In this document: positions 7,126 to 16,454 of the stretch, piece by piece
Numbering within the stretch: position 1 is the first letter of the stretch
Layout: each line of letters begins with the position of its first letter
NCBI GenBank assembly: GCA_009746045.1
Contig: RPFO01001820.1
Location: forward strand, 1-63,775
DNA: 63,775 nucleotides
Reading direction: 5' to 3'
Origin: Mesostigma viride
Lineage: Eukaryota; Streptophyta; Mesostigmatophyceae; Mesostigmatales; Mesostigmataceae
Notes under the pieces: model-generated
Told to the model about the DNA's origin: nothing
What the model saw: the letters and a program-made list of their open reading frames with translations, nothing else
Databases searched by the model: none
Position numbers and translations under genes: made by a program

Positions 7126-9906
7126 ATGCCCCCGAACCGATCCAGACGCACGTCGACGCGATCGACGTCCGCGCGCGCAAGACCGCGGAAGGCCGCACGG
7201 AAGACGATCGCGCGAAAGAACATCGTCGCGCGCACGAGGACGAGCGTCCGCCGCGGGGTCGCTCGACGCAGGACGCACACGACGCGCGCGTACGAGTACC
7301 AAAACGAGCTGGGGTACGCGCTTAAAAGGTTTAACAAAGCCTTTCCTGACACCCCCGCGATCCACGACGGCAAGAGAACTCAACTCGGCCTGTACGGACC
7401 GAACAAGAACTTCGATGGAGAGGAGTTGGATCACATCGTCAACGTGCTCCGAACCGTGCAAGACGACCAGGAAAGGTTGAGAGAGCTTAACGCGAGCATC
7501 GACGAATACGTTTCGGCGAGACGGTTCTTCCAAACCGACGGCAAGCAAGGAAGATTGCCGAATTCGTTTAATCAAAGGGAAGCCATGTTCCATCAACGCG
7601 CTATCGAGACTTACAAGACCGCAACGGGGAAAGAACCGTCCAAAAGAGACCTCGAGAATTTTCTTAGCATGGCGGGTGGCGCATCGAGCGAGTATAAACA
7701 CGACACGACCGTCGAGAAAGAGCGAGAGATTCTCAGAAAATTCGACAGACGGATCGGCGACTACGACGACGCTCGCGTCCAGAGGCTTCTGAACGAGTTC
7801 GTCCCGACCTATAACAACGTCGCCCCCTACCACGCGAAGATCGACGCCAACAACCCGGACGACCCGAATCTCGGACGCCTACGCCGTGCGGCCGAAGAAA
7901 TCGCTCAAGGCAAGCTCGATTACAACCACGAAACGGCGAAAAAGAGGATGCTCGACCAAGTCAGGGGGCTGATCAAGGAGAAGCTGAGCGAACCGGCGCG
8001 GAATCCGATGGCCAACCCCCACGCGGCCGCGACCGAACTGGCCGCGCTTCGACAAAGTCAGGACGCGAGGCGGGAAGCGCGAGAGCGAGAGAAAGCCGCG
8101 GAGAAGAGGGAAAGGTACGAGAGGTACCTCGCCGAGACCGCGAAAATGTACAACCGGTCCTTCCCGGATCTCGTCCAGATGGATCCGGTCAGTTTCGTCC
8201 GAAACCCCACAAAGAACTCCAGGAGGACAGAACTCGCGGACTTAGCGAAACGGGCCGCGGAGATGGACTCGGAGAACGAAGCCCTCCGATATCTATCCGA
8301 CGCGGTGCTCGAAATGGGAAAGGCGGCGCAATCTCGCAAGGCCTATCGAGCCGAGAAGCGCGCGCTGAACGAGGAGAGACGGGCTAGACGCGCGGAAAAG
8401 GAGGCGCAAAAAAAGGCGAGCCGCGTCCACGAATCCGTTGCGCGAGAGGAACCGAGGAGGGCGGAGGGGGTCGCACAACCCCGGCAGCCCGTGTCCGTCG
8501 ATCGCGCCCCCGTCGCGCGAGAAGAACCGAGGAGGACGGAGATCACGCAGTCCCGACAGGTCGTGTCGGTCGCGCCCGGTCCCGCGGCGCGAGTCGTCGA
8601 CGAGCCCGGAGACGCGGCGAGGGGCGCCGGGGCCAAGAGCGGGGATCGCGCCAACGCGGGGGCGAGGAAAGCCGGACGGACGGGCCGCGGGACCTTGGAG
8701 CACGAGTACGACACGTGGGTCGCCGGGCGGCGTCTCTACGCCACGAGGGACGGACGACCGGGCAAGGACGGCCGCGCGCCGGTCAAGAAGGGCGAACGGA
8801 AGTCGATCGCGGCCCTGATCAAACAGGGCGGACGTGTGTGCGGCAAGCGCGAGTTGGACAACGAGACGTTCCTCGCGTGGCGGAACATCGAGCATTACCT
8901 GAAGGGCAGGGCGCATTCGTCCATGAACGCCGCCGATTACGCCCACCTCCGCGCCGAGCACAAGTACGGCGCGGAACTGCTCGACCAGTTCCGCAAGGGC
9001 AACTTCTGGCCGGGCGCCGAGCACCTCAAACAAGTGTGTCTCTTGCACCGGGAGACCCCCGCGAGTCGCGAGTACGCGAAGGGGAAAGCGACCGCCGAGG
9101 AGCGCGCGCGCAAGGCCAACGAACGCGCGGACGAACGGATGACCAGGATCCGAGAGGCGATGGCGGCGGCGCGCGAGGCGATCGAGGACGCGCGCGATCC
9201 GACCGAAGACCCGGTCACGACGTCCGCCGCGAGCGAGGGGTACGACGACCCGGACGACCCGGACGATCCGGACGAGCCGTACGCGGACGAAAGGATCGAG
9301 ATCGCGAACCCGGCCGCCGACCCCGCCAGGCACAACGCGGACGCCTCGTATTACCGCCGCGCCTCGTCGCGTCGACGTCGAAGTCGAGGTCGACGCGGGA
9401 CGACGCGCCAGGTGCAAGGAGAACGGGCCGACGCGGGCCGATCAACCCGTGGTCGAAGACGCCGACTCGCCGACGCGCGACGGGCGCCCGGACGCGCACC
9501 GGAGGCCGTGACGGCCCCGAAGTCGCGAGGGTCCAGCTCGCCCAAGTCGACGCACTGGGTCAACGCGTGCCACCCGATCTCGGGCATGCGCTCCTTCAGA
9601 GAGCGGAGGAGCGAGTCCTTCGGCTCCCACTCTTCCCACCTCCGCGCGGCGGCCGGCAGGAGTCCGCAGTTCGCGCACGGACACGAAGGGACGGGGACGG
9701 TCGGGTCGTTTACGCGCAAGGCCTCCTTGACGAATTCCTCCGTCCAGTCCTCCGAGTCCGCCGCGGACCCGTCGCCCTCTTCCTCACCCTCCCCGCTTCG
9801 GTCCTCCTCCAGCCCCTCCTCGCTCGCCGCGTCGTCGCCGTCGAGTCCCGCGATGATCCGCCGCGTCGCCGCAACTTCCGCCTCGAGATCGGGTCGGTCC
9901 ATGTGA
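7126..9906 (+). CDS. Large basic, helical protein of unknown function; 3' end uncertain
   Basis: The open frame encodes 926 residues from MPPNRSRRTSTRST. The first ~50 residues are an Arg/Ala/Thr-rich basic tail that could bind nucleic acid. Residues ~55-420 are charged and helical, with a coiled-coil-like REAREREKAAEKRERYERY stretch. Residues ~430-520 are low-complexity with a repeated AREEPRR unit. Residues ~525-660 look globular (YDTWVAGRRLYATRDGRPGK ... AWRNIEHYLKGRAHSS ... NFWPGAEHLKQVC). A D/P repeat (YDDPDDPDDPDEPYADE) follows. From about 9500 on, the Ser-rich sequence looks like the antisense shadow of an acidic minus-strand gene. Shifting frame near 9360 gives a more natural end at a TGA around 9510. 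A virion or nucleic-acid-packaging role is possible but unproven. Confidence 0.7.
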   Translation: MPPNRSRRTSTRSTSARARPRKAARKTIARKNIVARTRTSVRRGVARRRTHTTRAYEYQNELGYALKRFNKAFPDTPAIHDGKRTQLGLYGPNKNFDGEELDHIVNVLRTVQDDQERLRELNASIDEYVSARRFFQTDGKQGRLPNSFNQREAMFHQRAIETYKTATGKEPSKRDLENFLSMAGGASSEYKHDTTVEKEREILRKFDRRIGDYDDARVQRLLNEFVPTYNNVAPYHAKIDANNPDDPNLGRLRRAAEEIAQGKLDYNHETAKKRMLDQVRGLIKEKLSEPARNPMANPHAAATELAALRQSQDARREAREREKAAEKRERYERYLAETAKMYNRSFPDLVQMDPVSFVRNPTKNSRRTELADLAKRAAEMDSENEALRYLSDAVLEMGKAAQSRKAYRAEKRALNEERRARRAEKEAQKKASRVHESVAREEPRRAEGVAQPRQPVSVDRAPVAREEPRRTEITQSRQVVSVAPGPAARVVDEPGDAARGAGAKSGDRANAGARKAGRTGRGTLEHEYDTWVAGRRLYATRDGRPGKDGRAPVKKGERKSIAALIKQGGRVCGKRELDNETFLAWRNIEHYLKGRAHSSMNAADYAHLRAEHKYGAELLDQFRKGNFWPGAEHLKQVCLLHRETPASREYAKGKATAEERARKANERADERMTRIREAMAAAREAIEDARDPTEDPVTTSAASEGYDDPDDPDDPDEPYADERIEIANPAADPARHNADASYYRRASSRRRRSRGRRGTTRQVQGERADAGRSTRGRRRRLADARRAPGRAPEAVTAPKSRGSSSPKSTHWVNACHPISGMRSFRERRSESFGSHSSHLRAAAGRSPQFAHGHEGTGTVGSFTRKASLTNSSVQSSESAADPSPSSSPSPLRSSSSPSSLAASSPSSPAMIRRVAATSASRSGRSM

Positions 9907-10178
9907 CCCATGGTCTCGACGCGCAGGGCGGCGTTGACGATCGCCAGCACGGGCGCCGGTCTCGCCGTGTCGGGGTTGTGCGTAAGGAACTCGTTCGCGC
10001 GGCGACACGTCATGTCGAGGATATTACACACGATGGCCTCCGCCAAATCCCGCGCGCGCGCGCGTCCGTCACGATCCCCGCCGTGCCGACCCACGGCCGT
10101 CGAATCTCGCCCGGCTTTCATGAACGAGTAGGACGAGCGCGTGTGCATCCCGCACCGTCGGACGGGGTCGACCCTCAT
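9351..10178 (-). CDS. Acidic protein of unknown function
   Basis: The ORF encodes 275 residues starting MRVDPVRRCGMHTRSS at an ATG. The central part is helical and ordinary in composition (DLAEAIVCNILDMTCRRANE, AIVNAALRVETMGHMDRPDL). It is followed by an acidic stretch (DDAASEEGLEEDRSGEGEEE) and a cysteine-containing segment (PSCPCANCGLLPAAARRW), possibly a small metal site. The last ~60 residues are Arg-rich and overlap the tail of the 7126 gene on the other strand, so one or both 3' ends are probably wrong. Part of its 5' region is duplicated about 1.77 kb downstream (11822-11990). No family recognised. Confidence 0.5.
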   Translation of the reverse strand: MRVDPVRRCGMHTRSSYSFMKAGRDSTAVGRHGGDRDGRARARDLAEAIVCNILDMTCRRANEFLTHNPDTARPAPVLAIVNAALRVETMGHMDRPDLEAEVAATRRIIAGLDGDDAASEEGLEEDRSGEGEEEGDGSAADSEDWTEEFVKEALRVNDPTVPVPSCPCANCGLLPAAARRWEEWEPKDSLLRSLKERMPEIGWHALTQCVDLGELDPRDFGAVTASGARPGARRASASRRLRPRVDRPASARSPCTWRVVPRRPRLRRRRDEARR

Positions 10179-10235
10179 CCTACTCGCATATATTCCCCTC
10201 GCCCGACCGGACGAAGCACCGTGTCGGTCCGAGTC
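10061..10235. repeat. Imperfect direct repeat, copy 1 (partner 11822-11990)
   Basis: The sequence around CGTCCGTCACGAT ... AACGAGTAGGA ... ATATATTCCCC ... GACCGGACGAAGCACCG recurs at 11822-11990 in the same order, with scattered differences. The two copies flank the broken Ig-LamG gene. Both contain an ATATATTCCCC TATA-like box upstream of a plus-strand gene, so they may be duplicated promoters that also cover the 5' end of the 9351-10178 minus gene. Confidence 0.6.
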
Positions 10236-10255
10236 ACCTCGTCAGATCCGGCACG

Positions 10256-11779
10256 ATGCGATCGACGGGCGACACGCCGCGACCCGCTCACGAGGGCGCG
10301 ACGAGACCAAATATGTCTTACCCATATACAGACCGATTCATGAGGCCGATAGGCATCGCTCCACACGCCACGAGAAGACATAGATCTCGGCGGAAAGCTC
10401 CGGTCCCGCCCCCGACCGTGGAATTGACGACGGAGGCACCGGCGGAGACGTACGACTCGCCCGTGCTCGTGACGGTCACGTTCAGCGCGCCGGTCGTCGG
10501 CTTTGGTCTGTCGGCGCTTTCGCTGTCCAACGGGACCGCGAACTCGCTCGCGGGAGAGGGCGCGTCGTATACGTTCTACGTTCAATCGACCGCGCCGTAC
10601 ACCGCGACAACGATTTCCGTCGGCGCGGGACTGGTAAACGTGCTCGGTACGTCCCGGGGGTCGCCAACCTGGCATCGAACACCATTTCGTTCACGTATCT
10701 CCCTCCCCTGACCGTGGACTGACGACGACGGCATTGGCGGAGACGTACGACTCGCCCGTGCTCGTGACGGCCACGTTCAGCGCGCCGGTCGTCGGCTTCA
10801 GTCTGTCGGCGCTTTCGCTGTCCAACGGGACCGCGAACTCGCTCGCGGGAGAGGGCGCGTCGTATACGTTCTACGTTCAATCGACCGCGCCATACACCGC
10901 GACGACGATTTCCGTCGGCGCGGGACTGGTAAACGCGCTCGGTACGTCACCGGGGGTCACCAACCTGGCATCGAACACCATTTCGTTCACGTATCTCGCG
11001 TACAATCCGAAGACCGATTCCACTCTCATGGCTTGGTACGACCCATCCGACCTGTCGACTCTCACCGACAGCGCGGGGACGGGGACCGCGAGCGTCGGCG
11101 GTAAGGTGCGCACGATGGCCAACAAGGCTCAGAGCGCTTATAACCTGTCCCAGACCACAGCGTCGACGCAACCCGAACTGGACGCGCGTTCGGGCGGGGT
11201 CGCGACAAGTGGCTGAGGTTCTACGCGTACCCGAACCGGAGATACTTGTACACATTTCGACGCCTTTCTTGAATGCGAGCACGCGTACCGTCGTCGTCGT
11301 CTTCAAACAACGCAACACGGCCTCTGCACGCCCGGATCCTTACACCGCCGCCGGCGCGTCGACGGATAAAGGGTCGTGTTCGTGGCGGGGGGGCTGAGCA
11401 CGTTCGGCATGCCGCGGATCGCGTACGATACGTCTTTGCTGACCATGAAAGCGTATTCCGGCGCGAGTACGTTCAATACGCTGGCAACCAGCGCCGATAT
11501 ATTCGACGACCAGACCCACATCGCGCACGTGGCGTACGACACGGCGTCGACGTCCAAGGTATGGAGCGCGGCTCTGGATGGCGCAAACGGGACCAATTAC
11601 CAGGGGACGCTGAGCTCGGCCCCCGCATACTCTGGCTTTTCGATAGGCGGGAGTTTCACCAGTCCGTATTACGCATTTGACGGGTGGATAGGAGAGGTGA
11701 TGGTATTCAACGTGTGCAAGACGTCGTCCGACTCGCCGTCGTCAACGCGTACCTTAAGTACCGGTGGGGCACCGAGTGA
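10256..11779 (+). pseudogene. Broken adhesin: two Ig-like repeats plus LamG-like domain
   Basis: The reading starts MRSTGDTPRPAHEGA or, more plausibly, MSYPYTDRFMRPIG at 10313. Two nearly identical ~95-residue repeats follow (10435-10650 and 10735-10960; core VTFSAPVVGFGLSALSLSNG ... YTFYVQSTAPYTATTISVGA). They look like bacterial-type Ig-like adhesin domains. A concanavalin/LamG-like domain then runs from LMAWYDPSDLSTLTDSAG to YYAFDGWIGEVMVFN and ends VNAYLKYRWGTE-stop at 11777-11779. The protein is readable only by changing frame at about 10660, 10715, 11200-11240, 11340-11375 and 11720, so it is interrupted at least five times. One break is a visible single-base loss between the repeats (GTGGAATTGACG versus GTGGACTGACG). 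This is a decayed surface or attachment protein gene, or a stretch of poor assembly. Confidence 0.65.
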
Positions 11780-11821
11780 GCGCCCCGACCACTCGCGCCA
11801 CCGAATCTTCCGTACCACCTT

Positions 11822-11990
11822 CGCGCGCTTCCGTCACGATTTACGACCAGCCGATCCACGGCCGTCGGATCGCGACCGGTTTTCACGAACGAGTAGGATG
11901 AACGCGTCGTCGTCACGCACCGTCGGTTAGGGGTCCTGCTCGAATATATTCCCCACACTGACCGGACGAAGCACCGGATCGGCCAGACCC
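11822..11990. repeat. Imperfect direct repeat, copy 2 (partner 10061-10235)
   Basis: The second copy of the ~170-base segment lies between the broken adhesin gene and the 12086 gene. It carries GAATATATTCCCC followed by GACCGGACGAAGCACCG, as in copy 1, and probably serves as the upstream region of the 12086 gene. The short minus ORF in it (SSYSFVKTGRDPTAV) mirrors the N-terminus of the 9351-10178 protein and is a relic. Confidence 0.6.
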
Positions 11991-12085
11991 ACCACCACTC
12001 GCGAGAACCGAATCCTCGTCCGGACGCCTCGACTGTCCCGCGCGTCCCGCGCTCGAGACAAAAGCCGAGACCTTACGAGTATACG

Positions 12086-13285
12086 ATGACGGACACGGCG
12101 GACATGCCTATTGTCCATAACCCAACGGGAGGGTCTCCCGCCGATAAGACCGTCGCCGCGGCCGCGGAGGGCACGGCGGACGTCCACGCGCCTCGGCGGT
12201 TCGAGATCCCCGACTTCCTGCAGCGGAAGGCCGCCGTCGCCCCGAGCGAGCTGTACGCGAACGCGCACATCTGGAACGAGATCGCCAAACACATGGACAC
12301 GGAGTCCGTCCTCAAGGTCCGCCAGGCGTTCGAGGGACGCGAGGACGCCGCCGACGTCCGCGACGTCCTGGCGAGCGAGCGGGAGACGCGGGTCGCCAAG
12401 GCCCGCACGCTCCTGCGTCCGATCCAGCAAAAGTTGCTGGAGTCTTCGCGATCGGGCGACGCGGTCCTGTTCAACCAGGCCGTGAACGAGTTCCGGACGG
12501 CCGCGAAGACCGTCGACGTCGCGTCCGCCCCGGACATCTGCGTCCTCGACCTGGCGACGGCCGCCCTCGAGCCGACGCCCGGCGCGTGGACGCGCGACCA
12601 CGCGAACGCCCTCCGCCTGATCTTCCCCCTCCCGAGCTCCGACCGCGCGGACAAGGTGGCGGCGCACTTCGGCGAGCTGACGCGGTCCGCGTACCTCCTG
12701 GTCAAGGGCGACGACGGCCACAAGTCCCTCCCGATCGTCACGGCGGGGTTCGCGTTCGCGCACGCGTACGGGGCGGAGGCCGGGATCGCGTTCATGTGCA
12801 CCCTGCTGATCTTCTTCCGCACGCACACCCGCCGGCGGTGCTACCGCCTGATGATAGAGATGTTCCGCCGCACGACGGCCGAACTTCCGCGCACGGCGCG
12901 CGGGCCGCCGATCCGATCGATCGTCCACGCGTGCAACGCGATCCACGACAACCGCCGGATCAAGAACTTCCACCACGAGGTCATGCGGTGCGTGTTGCCG
13001 CGCGGGATGGAAGTCCGCGCCTACCGCGCGTCCAAGGACGACTACAAGTGCGTGCGATCCGGCGACATGTCGTCGTTCGACGCGTGGCTGGACGCGAAGA
13101 AGGCGGAGATCGACGCGAAGGCGGACGAGCACCGCGCGACGCTGAAGAGGGTGCACGCGATGATGAACGAGGGGACGGCCGGCAAGATGGCCTACGTGTC
13201 GTTCAAGTTCGGTCGCGCGATCGCGCACCTGCCCCCTTGCTTCCCGGATACGTGGCCGTACGTCCCTTACTTCTACGCCATCTGA
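12086..13285 (+). CDS. Conserved-looking protein of unknown function
   Basis: A 399-residue intact ORF starting MTDTADMPIVHNPTGG. The N-terminal ~50 residues are Ala-rich and likely flexible. From about residue 45 (FEIPDFLQRKAAVAPSELYA) the protein is helical, with HIWNEIAKHMDTESVLKVR and many Arg/Ala. Around residues 215-245 there is a hydrophobic patch (GAEAGIAFMCTLLIFF) that might be a buried helix or a single membrane segment. The C-terminus ends CFPDTWPYVPYFYAI. No catalytic motif or family is recognised. It is followed after 42 bases by the 13328 gene on the same strand, so the two may be co-regulated. Confidence 0.7.
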   Translation: MTDTADMPIVHNPTGGSPADKTVAAAAEGTADVHAPRRFEIPDFLQRKAAVAPSELYANAHIWNEIAKHMDTESVLKVRQAFEGREDAADVRDVLASERETRVAKARTLLRPIQQKLLESSRSGDAVLFNQAVNEFRTAAKTVDVASAPDICVLDLATAALEPTPGAWTRDHANALRLIFPLPSSDRADKVAAHFGELTRSAYLLVKGDDGHKSLPIVTAGFAFAHAYGAEAGIAFMCTLLIFFRTHTRRRCYRLMIEMFRRTTAELPRTARGPPIRSIVHACNAIHDNRRIKNFHHEVMRCVLPRGMEVRAYRASKDDYKCVRSGDMSSFDAWLDAKKAEIDAKADEHRATLKRVHAMMNEGTAGKMAYVSFKFGRAIAHLPPCFPDTWPYVPYFYAI

Positions 13286-13287
13286 CG

Positions 13288-13306
13288 CGCCGTTTTTTAT
13301 CGCTCG
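13288..13306 (+). terminator. T-run spacer motif between the 12086 and 13328 genes
   Basis: CCGTTTTTTATCGC resembles the T6-AATCGCC motif after the 4367 stop. It lies directly after the TGA of the 12086 gene. The role is inferred. Confidence 0.25.
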
Positions 13307-13327
13307 GTGTAAGTATAAGACGGCGAG

Positions 13328-13855
13328 ATGACGGTGGTCCAACGCATGATGCCCTTCGTGACGCTCAACTGCCCCATCTGGAGCGCGTTCCCCCAGGCGG
13401 GGATCGCCCGGCCCGCGTTCAACTGGAGCGACATGTACCGCTCCCCTCACACCAGGATCGGGTACGTGACCTACGACAACGCGCCCCCCTCGCCCGAGCG
13501 GTCGTACGCGAAAAACGCGGACTTGGCCGGCAGGCGGTGGAAGGTCTGGTTCCAATGGTGGCCCTCGAGCGCCCCGTCCGAGGACGACAAGCGCGCGGCC
13601 GACATGATCGCCAAGATCCTGGTGGGGGAGTACGCGGTCGACGGCCTGACGGTGGTCGCGCCGGACCCGCCGCCGGGCAGCGTCGGACCGGGACACTACC
13701 TGGTCCTGACCTCGGGGAGTTCGAACGGCCCAGCCGTCCCCTTGGCGGATTTCCAGGCGGCCGACAGCACCCTGTCGAACTGGCAACTCGACCCGTCAGC
13801 GACGGAACCGGACCTGGTGAGGTACGTGTACAAGGCGTCCGTGCCCGACCACTAG
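13328..13855 (+). CDS. Small protein of unknown function
   Basis: A 175-residue intact ORF from an ATG (MTVVQRMMPFVTLNCPIWS), 42 bases after the preceding gene. It is aromatic- and proline-rich (WKVWFQWWPSSAPSEDD; PDPPPGSVGPGHYLVLTSGS) with a beta-like C-terminal half ending VRYVYKASVPDH. There is no signal peptide or catalytic motif. The style resembles small structural proteins of large DNA viruses, but this is only an impression. It is the last gene of the intronless plus-strand block; after it the gene style changes. Confidence 0.65.
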   Translation: MTVVQRMMPFVTLNCPIWSAFPQAGIARPAFNWSDMYRSPHTRIGYVTYDNAPPSPERSYAKNADLAGRRWKVWFQWWPSSAPSEDDKRAADMIAKILVGEYAVDGLTVVAPDPPPGSVGPGHYLVLTSGSSNGPAVPLADFQAADSTLSNWQLDPSATEPDLVRYVYKASVPDH

Positions 13856-14165
13856 CCGCGTCGCGCGCACCGGACGCGCACCGGACGCGCCCGCGGAACG
13901 ACGGATTAACTAGCTAGAGAGTACGCACGGAAATCGTGCCTGACACGCATGCAGATTGGACGGTATACCCATGGGGATCGTAATGAACATGAAGCTTTAT
14001 TGAATGGAATGAATATTGATGTGTTAATAAATGTACAAAAATCGTTTTCTCACGATCACAAAGTGTCCATAGTTCCTTCCAGCGAGCATACGTCGCGAAT
14101 CGGAAATTAACCATAATGCGGTCATCCGTCACGGACAACAAACGGCGCATCCGCCGTTGTGCCGT
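13856..14165. other. Intergenic region with minus-strand poly(A) signal
   Basis: This 310-base gap holds a small hairpin (GCACG-GAAAT-CGTGC at about 13924-13938). It also holds TTTATT at 13996-14001, which is AATAAA for the minus-strand coiled-coil gene ending at 14166. No ORF of substance is seen. Confidence 0.5.
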
Positions 14166-15437
14166 CTAGATAGGACTCTCCTCCCCGCCGAACTCCTCTC
14201 CCCTCTCCTGTCCCTCCTCCATCCGGGCCTCCGCGGCCTCGCGAACCTCCCCCGCATCGGTCTCGTCGGCCTCGCCCTCGTCCGCCGTCGTCGCGTCCTC
14301 CGCGAGGACACGTACGGGCTCGTCCCTTCCCGCGTCGCGCCCATCCCAGTGTCCCTCGGCCTCTTCCTCGGCCCGCCTCTCGGCTCGACGCGCCTCCTTC
14401 TTGGCCCACCTCTTCCTCTCTTTGTACTCCCTCCTCCTCTGGCGCTCCTCCGCGGCCTCGCGGTCCGCATCTTCCCATCGCCGCCTCTCGGCCTCGACCG
14501 CCGCCGCGACCGCCCGCTCGGCCTCCTCCCGTCGCCGCCTCTCGGACTCGGCCGCCGCCAGGGCCGCCCGCTCGGACTCTTCCATCCGCTTCCTCTCGGC
14601 CTCCGCGTCCCGCTTGTCCGCCTCCTGCCTCTTCTTCCACGCGGCGCACGTGTCCGCCCACTCCTTCTTCATCCGCGCCTCCTTGGCCGCGACGCGCGCG
14701 CGGTCACGCCGCGCCTCTTCGAGCTCGGCCTCCAACTCCTCGCGCAGACGCTTCTGGCTCGCCTCTTCCTTCTCCAGACGCTTCAGGGTGGCGACGACGG
14801 CGCCGGCGTCCCCCTCCAGATGTGCCGCGTAACGGCGAAACGCGACGTTCATCTCGTCGGCCTTGCGGGCCTTGTCCTCGGCCTCGTCGAGCGCGTCCTG
14901 CATCCTCTTGGTTTCCTTGGCGAACCTGCGACTCGCGAACTTGCGCGCGCTCTCGTACACGGTCTTGACGTCCCCCTTGACGACGGGCATGCGGTTCTCC
15001 ACCAGGTCCTTCGCGAAGACGTACGCCTCGCAGACGTCGCCGCCCCTGGAGCACCTGGGCACGCACTCTCCCTTCTCCAGGCCGAGCTTCAGGCCCTTCT
15101 CGTCGCCCTCGAGCTGCGACGTTGCGCCGAGGGCCTCGCCCGCCTTTCTCTTCTTCGACAGTCCGCCCTTATTCCGGACGGGGACGGGATCGTCCTCGTC
15201 GGAGTCCGCGGACCCCGCGACGAGACGGTGCTCGGAGACGACGGGCGTCGGCGCCGGGACGGGTCGAGGCGGGGAACGTGCAGGGGACGGGGACGAGACA
15301 GGATCGCGGAGGGCCGACTCGCCGTCCGGGTCGAAATTCTCGTCGGCGCGGTGTGCGGACGAATCCTTAGACGAGGTGTCCGCGTCCGACTCGTCCGACG
15401 AAAGCTCCGAGGAGTAGTACGACTTGTCGTCGGCCAT
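14166..15437 (-). CDS. Coiled-coil protein with acidic N-terminus and nuclear-signal-like KKRK
   Basis: I place the start at the ATG at 15437 (MADDKSYYSSELSSDESD), giving 423 residues. The frame stays open upstream, but that sequence is promoter and leader. The N-terminal ~70 residues are Ser/Asp-rich. A KKRKAGEA motif near residue ~95 could be a nuclear localisation signal, and a CVPRCSRGGDVC cluster follows. From about residue 170 to 390 it is almost pure Glu/Arg/Ala/Lys helix (RLEKEEASQKRLREELEAEL ...), a long coiled coil. The tail is acidic (GEADETDAGEVREAAEARM). It has TATA (GTATAAAG, 15681-15690) about 245 bases upstream, TTCTTCC motifs in the leader, and AATAAA 165 bases downstream. 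Function unknown; a scaffold or nuclear structural role is possible. Confidence 0.65.
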   Translation of the reverse strand: MADDKSYYSSELSSDESDADTSSKDSSAHRADENFDPDGESALRDPVSSPSPARSPPRPVPAPTPVVSEHRLVAGSADSDEDDPVPVRNKGGLSKKRKAGEALGATSQLEGDEKGLKLGLEKGECVPRCSRGGDVCEAYVFAKDLVENRMPVVKGDVKTVYESARKFASRRFAKETKRMQDALDEAEDKARKADEMNVAFRRYAAHLEGDAGAVVATLKRLEKEEASQKRLREELEAELEEARRDRARVAAKEARMKKEWADTCAAWKKRQEADKRDAEAERKRMEESERAALAAAESERRRREEAERAVAAAVEAERRRWEDADREAAEERQRRREYKERKRWAKKEARRAERRAEEEAEGHWDGRDAGRDEPVRVLAEDATTADEGEADETDAGEVREAAEARMEEGQERGEEFGGEESPI

Positions 15438-15950
15438 GGGTCTCGGGGGAAGAATGGTCGGAAGACGGGCGATAGACGCGCCCAGCAGACTTGGGAGATA
15501 TCGGACACCGGTCGTGTCCAGGAGGGTTGGAGGAAGAATGGACACCGCTTGTGTCCGGGGTGTTCGGAGGAAGAATGGACACAGGTAGTGTCCCGCGGGT
15601 TTGGTGGGAGCTCGGGACTGCGAGTTCGCCCGGCTGCTGTCGGTTGTGGTGGTTTGGTGAGGGTTCGGGACAGGGGAGCGGTCTTTATACCCACCGACAG
15701 GACATGGTTTCGGTCCGACGGTCCGATCCGACGGCCCAAGCCCGGGGCACCGACACGCGCGCACGACCGCCACTCGATCCGATCCGACACGACACGGCGC
15801 CAATCGACGGTCCCAAACCCGCGAATCGTACCCGAATCGCGTCCGTCCCGCGGATCCGGCGCGCCGTACGTGGACCTCCCCGTGGACCTTCCCGTGGATC
15901 TCCTCGTGCCAGGACCCTACCCGTCCCCAATTTCCCGCCAAAACCGAGCG
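15438..15950 (-). promoter_or_regulatory. Promoter and leader of the coiled-coil gene
   Basis: Read on the minus strand, this region has an E2F-type palindrome TTTCCCGCCAAAA (15931-15943), a TATA box GTATAAAGAC (15681-15690), then a leader with three CATTCTTCC motifs. Two of these are preceded by the same GGTGTC/CTGTGTC context, and the last sits about 10 bases before the ATG. The same leader motif recurs at the other genes of this block. Confidence 0.5.
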
Positions 15951-15952
15951 AT

Positions 15953-16275
15953 CGATTGGTCGCTACTTGGAGCGCCGCGCCATCCGTCACATCGGCGAAA
16001 CGAGCGATCCGATTGGTCGCTACTCAGAGCGCCGCGCCGATTCGGCCCGAAACGGGTGCATCCTCCGTTCCACCCTCCCTTTTTGCCCTCTTCACCCCCT
16101 TTTTTGACCCCCGACAACCCCCTTCCCGACCCCCGAAAAAGGCCTGTTCCGGTGTTCCGGCTCCCCCCCCTGGGCCGGTATCATTTGGAAAACTTTTTTT
16201 TTTATGGCCAGGAAAATGGCGTTTTGGACTTAGCCGATTTCGGCCTCCTCTCTCTCTCTTCCCTCTCTCTTCCCT
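15953..16275. repeat. Extra half-arm of the ~870-bp palindromic element
   Basis: From ATTGGTCGCTACT ... GAGCGCCGCGCC through the CCCTTTTTTGACCCC tracts to the CT-rich run, this segment is almost identical to the left arm of the palindrome at 16455. It is a direct duplication of one arm without its partner. Two copies of the ATTGGTCGCTACT-GAGCGCCGCGCC box occur here (about 15955 and 16012). Confidence 0.65.
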
Positions 16276-16454
16276 CTCCCCTCTCCCTCCGATTCGACCC
16301 GATTCGGCCCGATTCGACCCGAGTCGGCCCGAGAGTCCCCGATCCGACCCGAGAGTCCCCGATCGACCCGAAACTCCCCGAGTCAGCCCGAGATCTCCAC
16401 GGAGAGCGCCGCGCCGATTTCCCCCAAATTCCCGCCAAAACCGAGCGACCCGAT

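Noticed and set aside
11927-13786. 619-residue minus-strand ORF
   Set aside because: Antisense shadow over the 12086 and 13328 genes (Arg/Val/Gly/His-rich, no recognisable segment).
15438-15941. N-terminal extension of the coiled-coil protein (MAGNWGRVGSWHEE...)
   Set aside because: It would place coding sequence across a TATA box and repeated leader motifs. MADDKSYYSS at 15437 starts the protein-like part.
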